From Phenylobacterium sp. (GTDB lineage: Bacteria; Pseudomonadota; Alphaproteobacteria; Caulobacterales; Caulobacteraceae), in contig JADCAS010000017.1 in NCBI GenBank assembly GCA_020401865.1, positions 53,303 to 117,302 on the forward strand: a stretch of 64,000 nt of DNA. The letters are read 5' to 3'. The notes under the pieces were generated by a model, which saw nothing but the letters and a program-made list of their open reading frames with translations, was not told the origin of the DNA and did no database searches. This document shows, in pieces, positions 13,990 to 23,402 of this stretch; position 1 is the stretch's first letter; each line of letters starts with the position of its first letter. The position numbers and the translations under genes were made by a program.

Positions 13990-15303
13990 ATGCCCGCCCT
14001 TCGTTTGGTCCGTCTGATTGCCCTCATGGGCCTTGGCCTCGCGCTTCAGGCCTGTACGGGAAAGGGACCGCCAACGCTCGCCTTGATGCCGGCTCCTGAA
14101 GCCTTCTCGGGGGGCGCCTTCGACCGGGCCGCGGATGACCGGCCTGTTGGAGACTTACCGGATGGCGGGCTGCTCTACGCCACGGGCCGCCAGAAGAGTC
14201 GCGGGAATGCGCCTGGTGACTTCTACACAACCGAGCGAAGCCTCGTCGTCCACATCGGGGAAGCGAAGATCAGCGTCAGCCGACCTGAGATCACCTGGCG
14301 CCAGGCCCGCGAGCTCGCGCTTCTGAAGGCGCCAACCCGGGACTATCCGATCCAGGTTTCCGGGGTGACGGAGTATGGGATCCTCGACCGGTCGATCACG
14401 CCCTACCTCGATCCCGGCCCACAGGCGAACCCGCCCGCATCGGCGACCGCGCGGTTCACCAGCGAGGTAAACCGCCGGCTTGACCGGACAGGCCAGAAGG
14501 ACGTCTTCATCTACGTCCATGGCTACAAGGTGACCTTCGACAACCCCGTGCTGGTCGCGGCCGAGATGTGGCACTTTATGGGTTATGAGGGTGTCTTCAT
14601 CGCCTATTCCTGGCCCGCGACGCCTGAAGCCACGGCCTATATCGGGGATGTCGACACCGCGATGGGTATGGCGCGCAACCTCCGGGAGCTGGTGCACACC
14701 CTGGAGATGGAAACAAAGGCCGAGCGGATCCACATCATCGGCTATAGCGCCGGAACGCGTCTGGTGGGCCGAACCCTGGAGCAGATGGCCCTCCTGAACC
14801 GTGACCGACCGGCGGGCGCCTACCGTTACGGCTCACGGCTCGAGAATGTCTTCCTGGTCTCCAGCGATATCGACCGCTCGGTCTTTGGCGCCTACCTCGC
14901 CGACGGGATTCTGGACGTTTCCCGCCATCTGATCATCTACGCCTCGGAAAAGGACGAGGCCCTGAGGATCTCCGAGGCGATCACGGGTCACCAGAGGCTG
15001 GGAGAAGCCCTCCCGGCGGGGTCCGTCCCGCCCTCACTCGCCCAGCTCCTGAAGTCGCGGGCGGACCGGATCTCCTACATCGACGTGTCCGGGGCCCCCA
15101 ATGTCGAGTCGGGTAATGGACATGGTTACTTCCGGGGCAGCCCCTGGGTCTCCAGCGACCTTATGGTCAAGCTGATGTATCGTCTCGATCCCGAGGTGCG
15201 GGGACTGGTTCGGGATCCGGCGACCGGCATCCTCGCCTTCCCGACCGACTATGACCAGCGGATGCAGAAGACGCTGTCCGGGATTAAACGACCGCAGCCC
15301 TGA
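13990..15303 (+). CDS. alpha/beta-hydrolase lipoprotein (DUF900)
   Basis: A 437-residue predicted lipoprotein: a short signal peptide with lipobox LQAC places the lipid-bearing cysteine at residue 22. The body matches the DUF900 alpha/beta-hydrolase family: FIYVHGYKVTFDN, a typical oxyanion strand, followed by IAYSWPA and the nucleophile elbow GYSAG about residue 250. The rest after the elbow (VFLVSSDIDRSVFG) is also family-typical. Natural substrate unknown; the family is annotated as putative esterase or lipase. It stands alone between a terminator and a convergent membrane-protein gene. Confidence 0.85.
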   Translation: MPALRLVRLIALMGLGLALQACTGKGPPTLALMPAPEAFSGGAFDRAADDRPVGDLPDGGLLYATGRQKSRGNAPGDFYTTERSLVVHIGEAKISVSRPEITWRQARELALLKAPTRDYPIQVSGVTEYGILDRSITPYLDPGPQANPPASATARFTSEVNRRLDRTGQKDVFIYVHGYKVTFDNPVLVAAEMWHFMGYEGVFIAYSWPATPEATAYIGDVDTAMGMARNLRELVHTLEMETKAERIHIIGYSAGTRLVGRTLEQMALLNRDRPAGAYRYGSRLENVFLVSSDIDRSVFGAYLADGILDVSRHLIIYASEKDEALRISEAITGHQRLGEALPAGSVPPSLAQLLKSRADRISYIDVSGAPNVESGNGHGYFRGSPWVSSDLMVKLMYRLDPEVRGLVRDPATGILAFPTDYDQRMQKTLSGIKRPQP

Positions 15304-15309
15304 ACCCAA

Positions 15310-16203
15310 TCATACCGACATGCAGTTCCGGGTGACGGCAAGAATATCCCATAACCCCGCCTGGACTGAGAGGATGACGATGGCGAGGGCGAAGACGAGG
15401 GCGAGCGCCCGGATCCAGCGGCGTCGATCCGCCCGCTCCAGCCAGGTGAGCAACCGGCCCGGCGCCACCGGCTCTGACCCGGGGGCGGCGGGATGAAGGA
15501 CCGGCCAGGACTGGGAGATGTCGACCATGTCCCGGGCGATTAAGATCAGGCAGAAGGCGGCGACGAACCCGACCTGCAACCCTTCCTCGCCCCGGGCTGG
15601 ACAGACCTCCCCGGCGGAACGGAACAGGCGGTAGACTGCGAACAGCAGCACCATGCAGGCGCTGTTGAGCAGCAACCAGAACACCCTCAGCGCCTCTATC
15701 CGGCTGGCAGCGACGTCTGGTGCGCCATCTGAAGGCGGCTTGCCGCGCACGGCCGCCCAGGAGAGGAACAGGGTGTTGGACAGAAGGAAAAGTGAGGCCG
15801 CCAGGACATACCAGGTGAAACCGACCTGCTGAAAGGGCGCGGCGCCCAGCGCCTGGGCCATCAGATAGATGGGCGCCATCGACAGGAGCCCTCGAACCAG
15901 GTCGAGCAGGAATATCGGCGGGCGGACCACCAGGAGCCCGGCCCCCCGGTAGGTCACGTCCATGTAGCGGTCGGTCTGGTAGTGAAACAGACTCAGGGTG
16001 ACCAGGAAGGACAGTGTCACCAGCCCATGATGCGCCAGGCTGACCGCGTCGAAGCTCTGCCCGATCAGCGCCGCATGGACCTTGTCGTATGTCCCCGTCA
16101 GAGCCAGCCCCAGGCTCAGGGCGAACAGGATCGCATAGAGGGACCGGAGGTTGTCCACCGTCCGGTCGGACTGCCTGCGGAATTCTTCGTCCTGAAGGCT
16201 CAT
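15310..16203 (-). CDS. polytopic membrane protein of unknown function
   Basis: A 297-residue protein I do not recognise. It has a short charged N-terminus (MSLQDEEFRRQSDRTVDNL) followed by about seven hydrophobic segments, the first at about 20-42 and the last near the C-terminus. No catalytic motif is evident. The start at ATG 16203 begins just before the charged N-terminus. It lies 120 bases downstream of the amidohydrolase gene on the same strand. Part of its N-terminal coding sequence recurs at 19712-19772 upstream of the amidohydrolase gene, described separately. Confidence 0.75.
   Translation of the reverse strand: MSLQDEEFRRQSDRTVDNLRSLYAILFALSLGLALTGTYDKVHAALIGQSFDAVSLAHHGLVTLSFLVTLSLFHYQTDRYMDVTYRGAGLLVVRPPIFLLDLVRGLLSMAPIYLMAQALGAAPFQQVGFTWYVLAASLFLLSNTLFLSWAAVRGKPPSDGAPDVAASRIEALRVFWLLLNSACMVLLFAVYRLFRSAGEVCPARGEEGLQVGFVAAFCLILIARDMVDISQSWPVLHPAAPGSEPVAPGRLLTWLERADRRRWIRALALVFALAIVILSVQAGLWDILAVTRNCMSV
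16116..16176 (-). repeat. left copy of an imperfect direct repeat flanking the amidohydrolase gene
   Basis: This segment codes for the N-terminal RRQSDRTVDNLRSLYAILF part of the membrane protein. It reappears in the same orientation at 19712-19772. The best-conserved core, 16146-16176 against 19742-19772, is identical at 28 of 31 bases by eye; to the left the match is weaker but keeps reading frame. Confidence 0.65.
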
Positions 16204-16323
16204 GGGAGCCCGCCGGTCAGGTGGACCACGCCCTGCCACAGGGCGGCGGCTTCAACCGTGCCGATCGACCTCATCGGACTGCGGGCATTGCACATGGAAG
16301 GGCTGTCATCGCACGCCTTCCGC

Positions 16324-19300
16324 TCACCCATCATCCTGATCCGCGTGGGCGCCCGCGCCGCCGCCCGCCGGGCCGGTGTAGCCCTGGGCGCCATCCGCGC
16401 CCTCCCACCAGTAGGCGGGACGCTTGCGGTCGCCGGTCAGCTCCTCGTTGAGTGTGGCGGCGTCGAGCAGGCGGCCGCCGATCATCACCTTGCTGATCTT
16501 GTCGGAGTTGCGGATGTCCTGGGTCGGATCGGCGTCAAGCACGACCAGGTCGGCCAACTTCCCGGGCTCCAGGCTACCGATATCGGCATCATATCCCAGG
16601 CTGCGCGCCGCCTCGATCGTGCCCGTGCGAAGCGCCTCGACCGGGGTCATTCCGCCTCGGGCGAAGGACCACAGCTCCCAGTGCGCGGCGATACCCGGCT
16701 CCTGGCCATGGGCGCCGATCGAGACCGGCACGCCGCGCCGGGCCAGCTTGGCCGCCTCGCGGGCGCTATCATCGTCCTTGTAGTCGCCCTCGGGCGCAAT
16801 CTCCCGGCGGGCGTTGGCGGCGGTCAGGATCGCTGCGGGCTGGTGCCTGCGGAGCAGCGGATGCTTCCAGACCTCGGTGTGCGCGCGCCAGTAGGGGTCG
16901 CCCGCCGGACCGCCATAGGTCACCACCAGGGTCGGGGTGTAACCTGTCTTCGACTGACTGAAGAACTGGAGCACGTCCTCGTAGACCACGCCTACCGGCA
17001 GGTTATGCTCCACCGTGGTGTTCCCGTCCGCGATCAGGGTCATGTCCAGACCGAAGAGCGACCCCCCTTCGGCCACGGAGCGCATGTTCTCGGCGAGGGC
17101 CGCGGCCGTCACCTGCTGGCGCTGGTCGCGGCGCGGCTGGTTGTAGTTCTTCAGGCTGTGGGCGCCCTGGGCCTTGAGACGGCGGACATGGGCCAACGCG
17201 TCCTCGTAGCTGTCGATCTGGGCGTAGACGCCGGCCTGGCGCGCGCCGTAGACGATCTCGGCGGTGGAGAAGGAGCGCGGGCCCAGGATCCGGCCGGCGC
17301 GGACCATCTCCAGCGCCGGAAAGACCGTGCGGGCGCTGCTGGAGGGATCGTGGCGGGTGGTCACGCCGAGCGCCAGGTTGACCATTTCCACCCAATTGGC
17401 CTGGGGGGTGATCTCGTCGATCCCATAGGGGCCATGGGCATGGGCGTCGATCAGGCCCGGGATCAGGGTCTTGCCCGTCGCATCGAACGTCGGTGTTCCG
17501 GCCGGGATCGCCACCTCGCCGCGCCTGCCGACGGCCTTGATCCGGTCACCCTCGATCAGCACGACGCCGTCGTCGATGACGCCGCCATCCGGGCCCTTCA
17601 TCGTGACTACCCGTGCACCAACGATCGCGAGGCGGCCTGTCGGCTTATCAGAGGCGATCTGCATCGAGAGCGAAACGCCGGTCCTCGGCGGCTCGAACGC
17701 CGCGGGTTTGGCGTCCTTCGCCGGCGGCGCCTCGGCGAACATGGCGGCCCGGTCGGCGCTGAACACAGTGGGGCCCAGCGACCAGTTCAGCCGCTTGCCG
17801 CCTTGGCTCCAGTGGATCCAGTCCGCCCCGTCGCCGCTGACCTTGACGACCGGCAGGGCGCCGCCCTTCGTTGTCAGCGTGACCTCCTGGGCCCCCGGAA
17901 GAAGCGGCGTGACGAAGGCCTGGTAGTTTTGCCGGAAGGCCAGGTACCGGCCGTCGGGAGAGACGCGGTAATCGTTGACGAGTTCACCCCTGGCGTGAAC
18001 GCGGCGCGCCTCGCCGTTGAGGTCGAGGCTGACCAGGCGGCTTTCCTTGGCGTCGCCTTCCATCACAAAGACCCGGTCATTGGCGAGGCCGAATTGGGGA
18101 TTGGCCCCCACCTCGGTGATGCGCGTCATCCCGCCACCGGACGCCGCCACGCGGTAAACGCCGGGTTCGGCCGAGCCGCGAGGGCTGGACAGATAACCGC
18201 CGCGATCCTTTTCGAAGACCACCATCCGGCCGTCAGGCGAGAAGCGCGGGCGGGCATAGTGACCAGCGGGTGTGATCGCCCGTGACCTGCCGCCGCTGGC
18301 GGCGATGGTGCGGACCTCTCCCAGACCGGCATCGGTCCAGCGGACATAAACGAGCGTCCTGCCGTCGGTCGACCATGACGGATACGCCTCCATCGCCGCC
18401 TCGTCGTTGGTCAGCCGGCGCGGTTCACCGCCCGCCATCGGTTTGATCCACAGCTTGCCGAGGGTCTCGAACACCACCGACCGGCCATCGGGCGAGACAT
18501 TGACCCCCCGCGGCATCCGGGTTTCGAAGGTGTCCGGCGCCACCGCCACGGCCGGCTGCGGTGGATCGATCACACCCCGCGTATCGGCGATCTTGAAGGG
18601 AATGACTGTGCTCTTACCCGTAGACAGTTCGACCCGATTCAGCTTGCCGCCCGCCCAGAAGACGATACTGGCCGAATCCGGGGTCCAGGCCATGTTCGGG
18701 TAGACGCCGGTCACGGCCCAGGTCTCCTGGACGTCCATGTCGAGGGCGTCATTGAGCTTGCGGTCCTCGCCCGTGGCCAGGTCGCGGATGTAGAGTTTGG
18801 GCTGGGTCGCCTCGCGGCGGACATAGGCGATCTTCCTGCCATCGGGCGAAGGCGTAGGACGGACCGCACCGCCCTCACCACCGATCAGGCTCTCGGACTT
18901 TCCGGTCTCGAGATCGTACCGCTCGATCGCGAAGAGCTGGGTGTTGCTGTCCTGCGCGTACTCGAAGATCGGACCCGGCGTGGTGTTGCGCGTGAAATAG
19001 ATGTGCTGGCCATCCGGCGCGAAGATCGGCTCGCCCAGTTCCTTCTGGTGCTGCTCGCTGGGACGCTTGACCAGCAGCACTCCGTCCCCACCCGAGGCAT
19101 GGTACATCCAGACCTCGCCGGTTCCGAGCGAGCGCTGGGTGGTGAAGTGCTTCTTGGCGATGATGTAACGGCCGTCCGGGCTCCAGTTCGGCTGGTTCAT
19201 CAGGCGGAAGCTTTCCTGGGTCAGCTGGCGCTTGTCGCTGCCGTCACGGTTCATGATCCAGATGTTGTCGCCGCCGCCCCGGTCCGAGGTGAAGGCGATC

Positions 19301-19626
19301 CGCCGGCCGTCGGGGGAAAAGCGCGGCTGGGTCTCGTAGGGCAGGCCCTCGGAGATGCGCGTCGGCGTCCCGCCAGTGATGGGCAGGGTGTAGATGTCGC
19401 CCAGGAGGTCGAAGGCCAGGGTCCGCCCGTCCGGGCTGACGTCCAGGTTCATCCAGGTGCCCTCGTCGACCGTGATCGGGACCTGGCGCACCTTCATCCC
19501 CGGCGGCGCGGCGACGTCCCACTTGGGCGCGTCCGTGGCCTCCTGGGCGGATGCCGCCGCAGGCAGGGCGGCGGCGAGGCCCAGCGCGAGGGCCATCCGC
19601 GAGGCGGTGCGGGCAAGAGTCTTCAT
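16324..19626 (-). CDS. secreted amidohydrolase with N-terminal TolB-like beta-propeller
   Basis: A 1100-residue exported protein. A signal peptide (about 1-28, ending ASAQ) is followed by a long PD40/TolB-type propeller region (about 45-650) with repeated SPDGR-type motifs, then an amidohydrolase domain (about 690-1075). The metal site shows IPGLIDAHAHG (HxH), the lysine-containing HSLKNYN, VEHNLPVG, and IGAHGQ, matching the imidazolonepropionase-related class. Such fusions are annotated as amidohydrolases or prolidase-like peptidases, probably periplasmic. The start at 19626 gives the signal peptide directly. The C-terminal tail is rich in Gly and Ala. The gene is flanked by imperfect direct repeats, suggesting insertion or duplication. 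Confidence 0.88.
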   Translation of the reverse strand: MKTLARTASRMALALGLAAALPAAASAQEATDAPKWDVAAPPGMKVRQVPITVDEGTWMNLDVSPDGRTLAFDLLGDIYTLPITGGTPTRISEGLPYETQPRFSPDGRRIAFTSDRGGGDNIWIMNRDGSDKRQLTQESFRLMNQPNWSPDGRYIIAKKHFTTQRSLGTGEVWMYHASGGDGVLLVKRPSEQHQKELGEPIFAPDGQHIYFTRNTTPGPIFEYAQDSNTQLFAIERYDLETGKSESLIGGEGGAVRPTPSPDGRKIAYVRREATQPKLYIRDLATGEDRKLNDALDMDVQETWAVTGVYPNMAWTPDSASIVFWAGGKLNRVELSTGKSTVIPFKIADTRGVIDPPQPAVAVAPDTFETRMPRGVNVSPDGRSVVFETLGKLWIKPMAGGEPRRLTNDEAAMEAYPSWSTDGRTLVYVRWTDAGLGEVRTIAASGGRSRAITPAGHYARPRFSPDGRMVVFEKDRGGYLSSPRGSAEPGVYRVAASGGGMTRITEVGANPQFGLANDRVFVMEGDAKESRLVSLDLNGEARRVHARGELVNDYRVSPDGRYLAFRQNYQAFVTPLLPGAQEVTLTTKGGALPVVKVSGDGADWIHWSQGGKRLNWSLGPTVFSADRAAMFAEAPPAKDAKPAAFEPPRTGVSLSMQIASDKPTGRLAIVGARVVTMKGPDGGVIDDGVVLIEGDRIKAVGRRGEVAIPAGTPTFDATGKTLIPGLIDAHAHGPYGIDEITPQANWVEMVNLALGVTTRHDPSSSARTVFPALEMVRAGRILGPRSFSTAEIVYGARQAGVYAQIDSYEDALAHVRRLKAQGAHSLKNYNQPRRDQRQQVTAAALAENMRSVAEGGSLFGLDMTLIADGNTTVEHNLPVGVVYEDVLQFFSQSKTGYTPTLVVTYGGPAGDPYWRAHTEVWKHPLLRRHQPAAILTAANARREIAPEGDYKDDDSAREAAKLARRGVPVSIGAHGQEPGIAAHWELWSFARGGMTPVEALRTGTIEAARSLGYDADIGSLEPGKLADLVVLDADPTQDIRNSDKISKVMIGGRLLDAATLNEELTGDRKRPAYWWEGADGAQGYTGPAGGGAGAHADQDDG

Positions 19627-19711
19627 CGGTAGTCCCCCAGTCGGACCCGGGAACTTCAGCCCGGGGCCGGAACGTTCAATCCATGCGTCAGCGAGCGAAC
19701 TCACCGTCAGG

Positions 19712-19772
19712 CAAGGTCAAACAGTTTGGCGCAGAGCAACAGGAGGTTGTCCACCGTCAGGCCGGACCGCCT
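19712..19772 (-). pseudogene. remnant similar to the start of the membrane-protein gene
   Basis: On the minus strand this segment reads RRSGLTVDNLLLLCAKLF, matching RRQSDRTVDNLRSLYAILF of the protein encoded at 15310-16203; 19742-19772 is 28/31 identical in DNA. It lies in the same frame as, and just after, the stop of the acyl-CoA dehydrogenase gene, and runs into a stop soon after. There is no start codon. I read it as a leftover of a duplication or insertion event. Confidence 0.6.
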
Positions 19773-19781
19773 CCAACAGGC

Positions 19782-21011
19782 CTAGCGGCCCGTCGGCACG
19801 TCCTTGAAGGCGACGTCCTTGTCGAGCCGGATGTCGCCGGGCAGGCCCAGGACGCGCTCGGCGATGATGTTCCGCAGGATCTCGTCAGTGCCGCCGGCGA
19901 TGCGAAGGCCCGGGGCCATCATCAATGAGCCGTGGAAACCGCCCGACAGGGGGGCGAGGTCCGGATCGTTGATGATGCCGTACTGGTCCAGCATCTCGAC
20001 CGCCTCGTTGGCCAGGTCCTGCATCAGGCTGGCCGAGACGATCTTGCCGATGGAGCTCTCCGGTCCCGGGGTCTGGCCCTTGGAGAGGGCGGTCATGGTC
20101 CGGTTGCGGGCGTGGCGCAGGCCCTCGGCCTGGACATACCAGTCGGCCAGCTTCTCGCGCACGGCGCTTTCCTGCAGCAGGGGCGCGCCGTCGGCGCCGG
20201 TGGTGTCGCGCGCCGCCTCGAGGAACTGGGACCAGCCCGCCCCCGTGGCGCCGCCCACGGCGAGGCGCTCATTCATCAGGGTGACCAGAGAGACCTTCCA
20301 GCCGTCGCCCACGCCACCCAGCCGCTGGCTGTCCTTGACCCGGACGTCGGTGAAGAAGACCTCATTGAAGCCCGAACCGCCGGACATCTGGTGGATGGGT
20401 CGGACCTCGATCCCCGGGTCCTTCATGTCGATCCAGAACATGGTCAGGCCCTTGTGCTTGGGCAGGTTCGGGTCGGTGCGGACGATGACAATGCCGAAGT
20501 CCGAGAACTGGGCGCCGGTGGTCCAGACCTTCTGTCCGTTGATGATCCAGTCGCCCGAGCCGTCCGGCGCCTTCTCGGCGCGGGTGCGGGCCGCGGCGAC
20601 GTCGGAGCCGCCGCTGGGCTCGGAGAAGAGCTGGCACCAGATCTCCTCGCCGCGGATGGCCGGAAGCCCGAAGCGGTCCTTGGTGGCCTGGTCGGCGAAG
20701 TTCATGACCGTGGGCACGCACATGCCCAGGCCGATCTGGAACGGATTGGAGGGGATGGGATAGCGCGCCTCCTCCTCGCCGAAGATCACGCTGTGGATGG
20801 GTGTGCCGCCCTGCCCGCCCCATTCCCTAGGCCAGGTGATGCAGGCGAAGCCCGCGGCGGCCTTCTTGGCCTGCCAGGCCTTGGCGGCGGCGAGGTCGCC
20901 CCCGCCCTCCCCATCATCATTGCCGTCGCGGGTGCGAGGGGCGTTGGCCTCGAGCCAGGTCCGGACCTTCTGGCGATAGGCGGCTTCTTCGGGCGTATCG
21001 TTGAAATCCAT
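19782..21011 (-). CDS. acyl-CoA dehydrogenase, larger subunit type
   Basis: A 409-residue FAD enzyme of the acyl-CoA dehydrogenase family. Seen: N-terminal helical domain, CQLFSEPSGGSDVA (FAD/substrate loop, about 135-150), the DWIINGQKVWTT strand, and C-terminal AGGTDEILRNIIAERVLGLP with a candidate catalytic or active-site acid. It is closest to FadE-type enzymes in steroid and branched-chain acyl degradation. It is 14 bases downstream of a second, shorter acyl-CoA dehydrogenase gene on the same strand, and the two probably form a heteromer. Substrate not evident. Confidence 0.92.
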   Translation of the reverse strand: MDFNDTPEEAAYRQKVRTWLEANAPRTRDGNDDGEGGGDLAAAKAWQAKKAAAGFACITWPREWGGQGGTPIHSVIFGEEEARYPIPSNPFQIGLGMCVPTVMNFADQATKDRFGLPAIRGEEIWCQLFSEPSGGSDVAAARTRAEKAPDGSGDWIINGQKVWTTGAQFSDFGIVIVRTDPNLPKHKGLTMFWIDMKDPGIEVRPIHQMSGGSGFNEVFFTDVRVKDSQRLGGVGDGWKVSLVTLMNERLAVGGATGAGWSQFLEAARDTTGADGAPLLQESAVREKLADWYVQAEGLRHARNRTMTALSKGQTPGPESSIGKIVSASLMQDLANEAVEMLDQYGIINDPDLAPLSGGFHGSLMMAPGLRIAGGTDEILRNIIAERVLGLPGDIRLDKDVAFKDVPTGR

Positions 21012-21025
21012 GGTCTTTGTCCTTC

Positions 21026-22144
21026 TCAGGCGGCCGCGTTGCGGCGTTCGAGGTGGCTGACGAGGCGGTCCTTCCAGACCCGGGGGGCGCCGGCGACCAG
21101 GGAGAGCTGGCGCGACCGGCGATAGTGCAGGTGGCAGTCGACGGCCCAGGTGAAGCCGATGCCGCCATGGGTCTGGATGTTCTCCTTCGAGGCGAACCAG
21201 TAGGCCTCGGAAGCGGCGATCCGGGCGGCGCTGGCCGCGACGGGAAGCTCGGGGGCGTCGGTGTTGAGGGCCCAGGCGCCGTAATAGGCGTTGGAGCGGG
21301 CCAGCTCGTTCTTGACGTACATGTCGGCCAGCTTGTGCTTGATGGCCTGGTAGCTGGCGATGGTCCGGCCGAAGGCGAAGCGCTCGAGGGCGTATTCCTT
21401 GGCCATCTCCAGGGCGCGGTCGGCGCCCCCGGTCTGCTCGAAGGCCAGGAGGACCGCGGCGCGGTCAAGGACCTGCTCGACCAGGGCCAGTCCCTCCCCG
21501 GCGCCGCCCAGGCGCTCGGCCGGGACCTTGTCAAAGACCAGCCTGGCGGCGTCGCGCGAGGGATCGAGGGTGGAGAGTGTCTCGCGGGTGACGCCCGCCG
21601 ACGACAGGTCGACCAGGAAGAGGCCAGGCTGGCCGCCCTCGCGGGCGAGCACCAAGGCGTGGGTGGCGATCCCGCCGTCAGTCACCGGGATCTTGGTCCC
21701 CGAGAGTTTTCCGCCCTCCACCGAAGCGCGGATGCCGGAGGCGGACAGGGCGCCGGGCCCTTCCGAGGTGGCGAGGGCGCCGATCACATCGCCGGCGGCG
21801 ATGCCCGGCAGGACGGCGGCCTTCTGGGCCTCGGAGCCGGCCAGCATGATCGCCTCGGCCAGAACGTAGACGGTGGAGGCGAAGGGAATGGGCGCCACGG
21901 CCCGGCCCAGCTCCTCGGCGATCACGCAGAGCTCAAGCCGGCCGAGGCCCAGACCGCCGTGTTCCTCGGGAATGGCGGCGCCCAGCCAGCCCTGGCCGGC
22001 GACGGCCTTCCAGAGCTCGGGGTCCCAGGTCGCAGAGGCATCGTCCAGGACCTTGCGCACCCGGCTGGTCGGGCAGTTGGCCTCAAGGAAGCGCCTCGCC
22101 TCGTTCTTGAGGAACTTCTGGTCCTCGGAGAAATCGAAATTCAT
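21026..22144 (-). CDS. acyl-CoA dehydrogenase, shorter partner subunit
   Basis: A 372-residue acyl-CoA dehydrogenase family protein starting MNFDFSEDQKFLKNEARRF. The C-terminal motif reads THGGIGFTWAVDCHLHYRRS, where related proteins usually have GFTWEHD: the Glu position is Ala here. The N-terminal and middle domains are recognisable but lack a strong SEP-GSD loop (TSEGPGALSASG). It has the look of the non-catalytic or half-site partner in alpha2beta2 acyl-CoA dehydrogenases. ATG 22144 was preferred over an upstream ATG at 22195 because it matches the family start. It precedes the larger subunit by 14 bases. Confidence 0.9.
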   Translation of the reverse strand: MNFDFSEDQKFLKNEARRFLEANCPTSRVRKVLDDASATWDPELWKAVAGQGWLGAAIPEEHGGLGLGRLELCVIAEELGRAVAPIPFASTVYVLAEAIMLAGSEAQKAAVLPGIAAGDVIGALATSEGPGALSASGIRASVEGGKLSGTKIPVTDGGIATHALVLAREGGQPGLFLVDLSSAGVTRETLSTLDPSRDAARLVFDKVPAERLGGAGEGLALVEQVLDRAAVLLAFEQTGGADRALEMAKEYALERFAFGRTIASYQAIKHKLADMYVKNELARSNAYYGAWALNTDAPELPVAASAARIAASEAYWFASKENIQTHGGIGFTWAVDCHLHYRRSRQLSLVAGAPRVWKDRLVSHLERRNAAA

Positions 22145-22353
22145 GGCCTCGCACGCCTCCCTGCGCCGGTCCGATGTCTTGTCATGGCCAAGCATAGTCT
22201 TCGGCCAAGGGCGGCGGAAGACTGACCTCGCGTCAGGACCGGATCGAGATGTCCGGACAGTCGGGTCGGGGCCGCCGGCCCAGTGGCGCCAGACCGGCCG
22301 AACCGGGCCCAGAATTGCTTGACCTCGGCGGTTAGAGACACCAAAACCGCAGC

Positions 22354-23244
22354 ATGAGCCTTGGTGAAATCCACCCCCGTCAGGCGACGCTTTCCTGGCC
22401 CCATTTTCTGTTGTTCGCAGGCCTGGGTCTGGTCACGCTTTTCACGCTTCTGGACCCGGAGCCCTCCCGGTCACTCGGGCTGATTGAGCGGTTTCTGTTC
22501 TGGCTCCTCCATGCGGGCGGGCTGCTTTTCCTGATGCAGGTCAGCCAGTCGGTTCTTTCGCGGGTTCCGTCGGTCCGACGCCTGAACCCCTGGATTCAGA
22601 TTACGCTTGCGGGCCTGATCGGCACCGCTCTCTTCGCGCCCATTGGAACCGGGCTGGATGAGGTCTTCGGTTTGGCGGCGGTCTCGGACGACCTGAACCT
22701 GACCTGGCCTCATCAGGTCCTGAATGCCTTCGCAGACACCGCTCCCGCCGCAGTTTTCATCTGGGTCGGGCTGAACGCCGCGCGCAACCTTCGTTTGCCG
22801 ACTCTGAGGGAGACGGGTCACAGGCCGCAGCCAGCCCTTCAGGAGTTGAGCCGGGTCGCTCAGCCGGCGCCCCTGCGTCTTGAGGATCAGTCGCCAGCGC
22901 CCGCCTTGGCCTCGGAGGCGGCGACGCCGCCATTCTGGTCTCGTGTGCCAAGTTCGCTGGGAGACGACCTTGTCGCACTGACGGCCGAGCTCCACTACCT
23001 GCGGGTCGAGACGGTGAATGGAAATGCGCTGATCCTCTATCCTTTCGGGCAGGCTGTGGCTGAACTCGCTGCGTCCAGTTCGAATGGCTCCCAGATCCAT
23101 CGCTCCCACTGGGTGGCCCATTCCCATGTGGCCAACGTCCAAAAGGACCGGGGACGCGTGTTCTGCGTTCTGACCAGCGGAACGAGACTGCCGATCGGCC
23201 GGCGGCGGCAAGCGACAATCGTCGCCCGCCTTTCAAGCGTCTGA
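22354..23244 (+). CDS. membrane-anchored LytTR-family transcription regulator
   Basis: A 296-residue protein with four hydrophobic segments in its first half (about 18-36, 48-66, 82-105, 125-145), a variable linker (150-195), and a C-terminal LytTR DNA-binding domain (about 200-294). LytTR hallmarks are visible: LTAELHYLRVETVNGNALI, QIHRSHWVAHSHVANV and RLPIGRRRQA. It therefore probably binds DNA from the membrane, with the membrane part as sensor. The next gene on the same strand encodes an outer-membrane barrel, and LytTR-type direct repeats lie between the two, suggesting a local target. Signal unknown. Confidence 0.88.
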   Translation: MSLGEIHPRQATLSWPHFLLFAGLGLVTLFTLLDPEPSRSLGLIERFLFWLLHAGGLLFLMQVSQSVLSRVPSVRRLNPWIQITLAGLIGTALFAPIGTGLDEVFGLAAVSDDLNLTWPHQVLNAFADTAPAAVFIWVGLNAARNLRLPTLRETGHRPQPALQELSRVAQPAPLRLEDQSPAPALASEAATPPFWSRVPSSLGDDLVALTAELHYLRVETVNGNALILYPFGQAVAELAASSSNGSQIHRSHWVAHSHVANVQKDRGRVFCVLTSGTRLPIGRRRQATIVARLSSV

Positions 23245-23402
23245 CGGATCGACCAGGCCCGCGCCGCGTCTTTCAGCGGCCTGGGCGCAGACCCTCTGCG
23301 CCTGGGCGGATCGACGGGACGCACCCGGAGTGCGGCATTGGCGCCGGTTGAACGGACGGCCCAGACATTGATCGCGCCTCGTCCCTTGATAAGTACACTC
23401 TC

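Noticed and set aside
15982..18285. Long + strand open frame opposite the amidohydrolase gene
   Set aside because: Composition is Gly/Arg/Asp-biased without any domain, and the opposite strand encodes a clear protein; long antisense frames are expected in GC-rich DNA.
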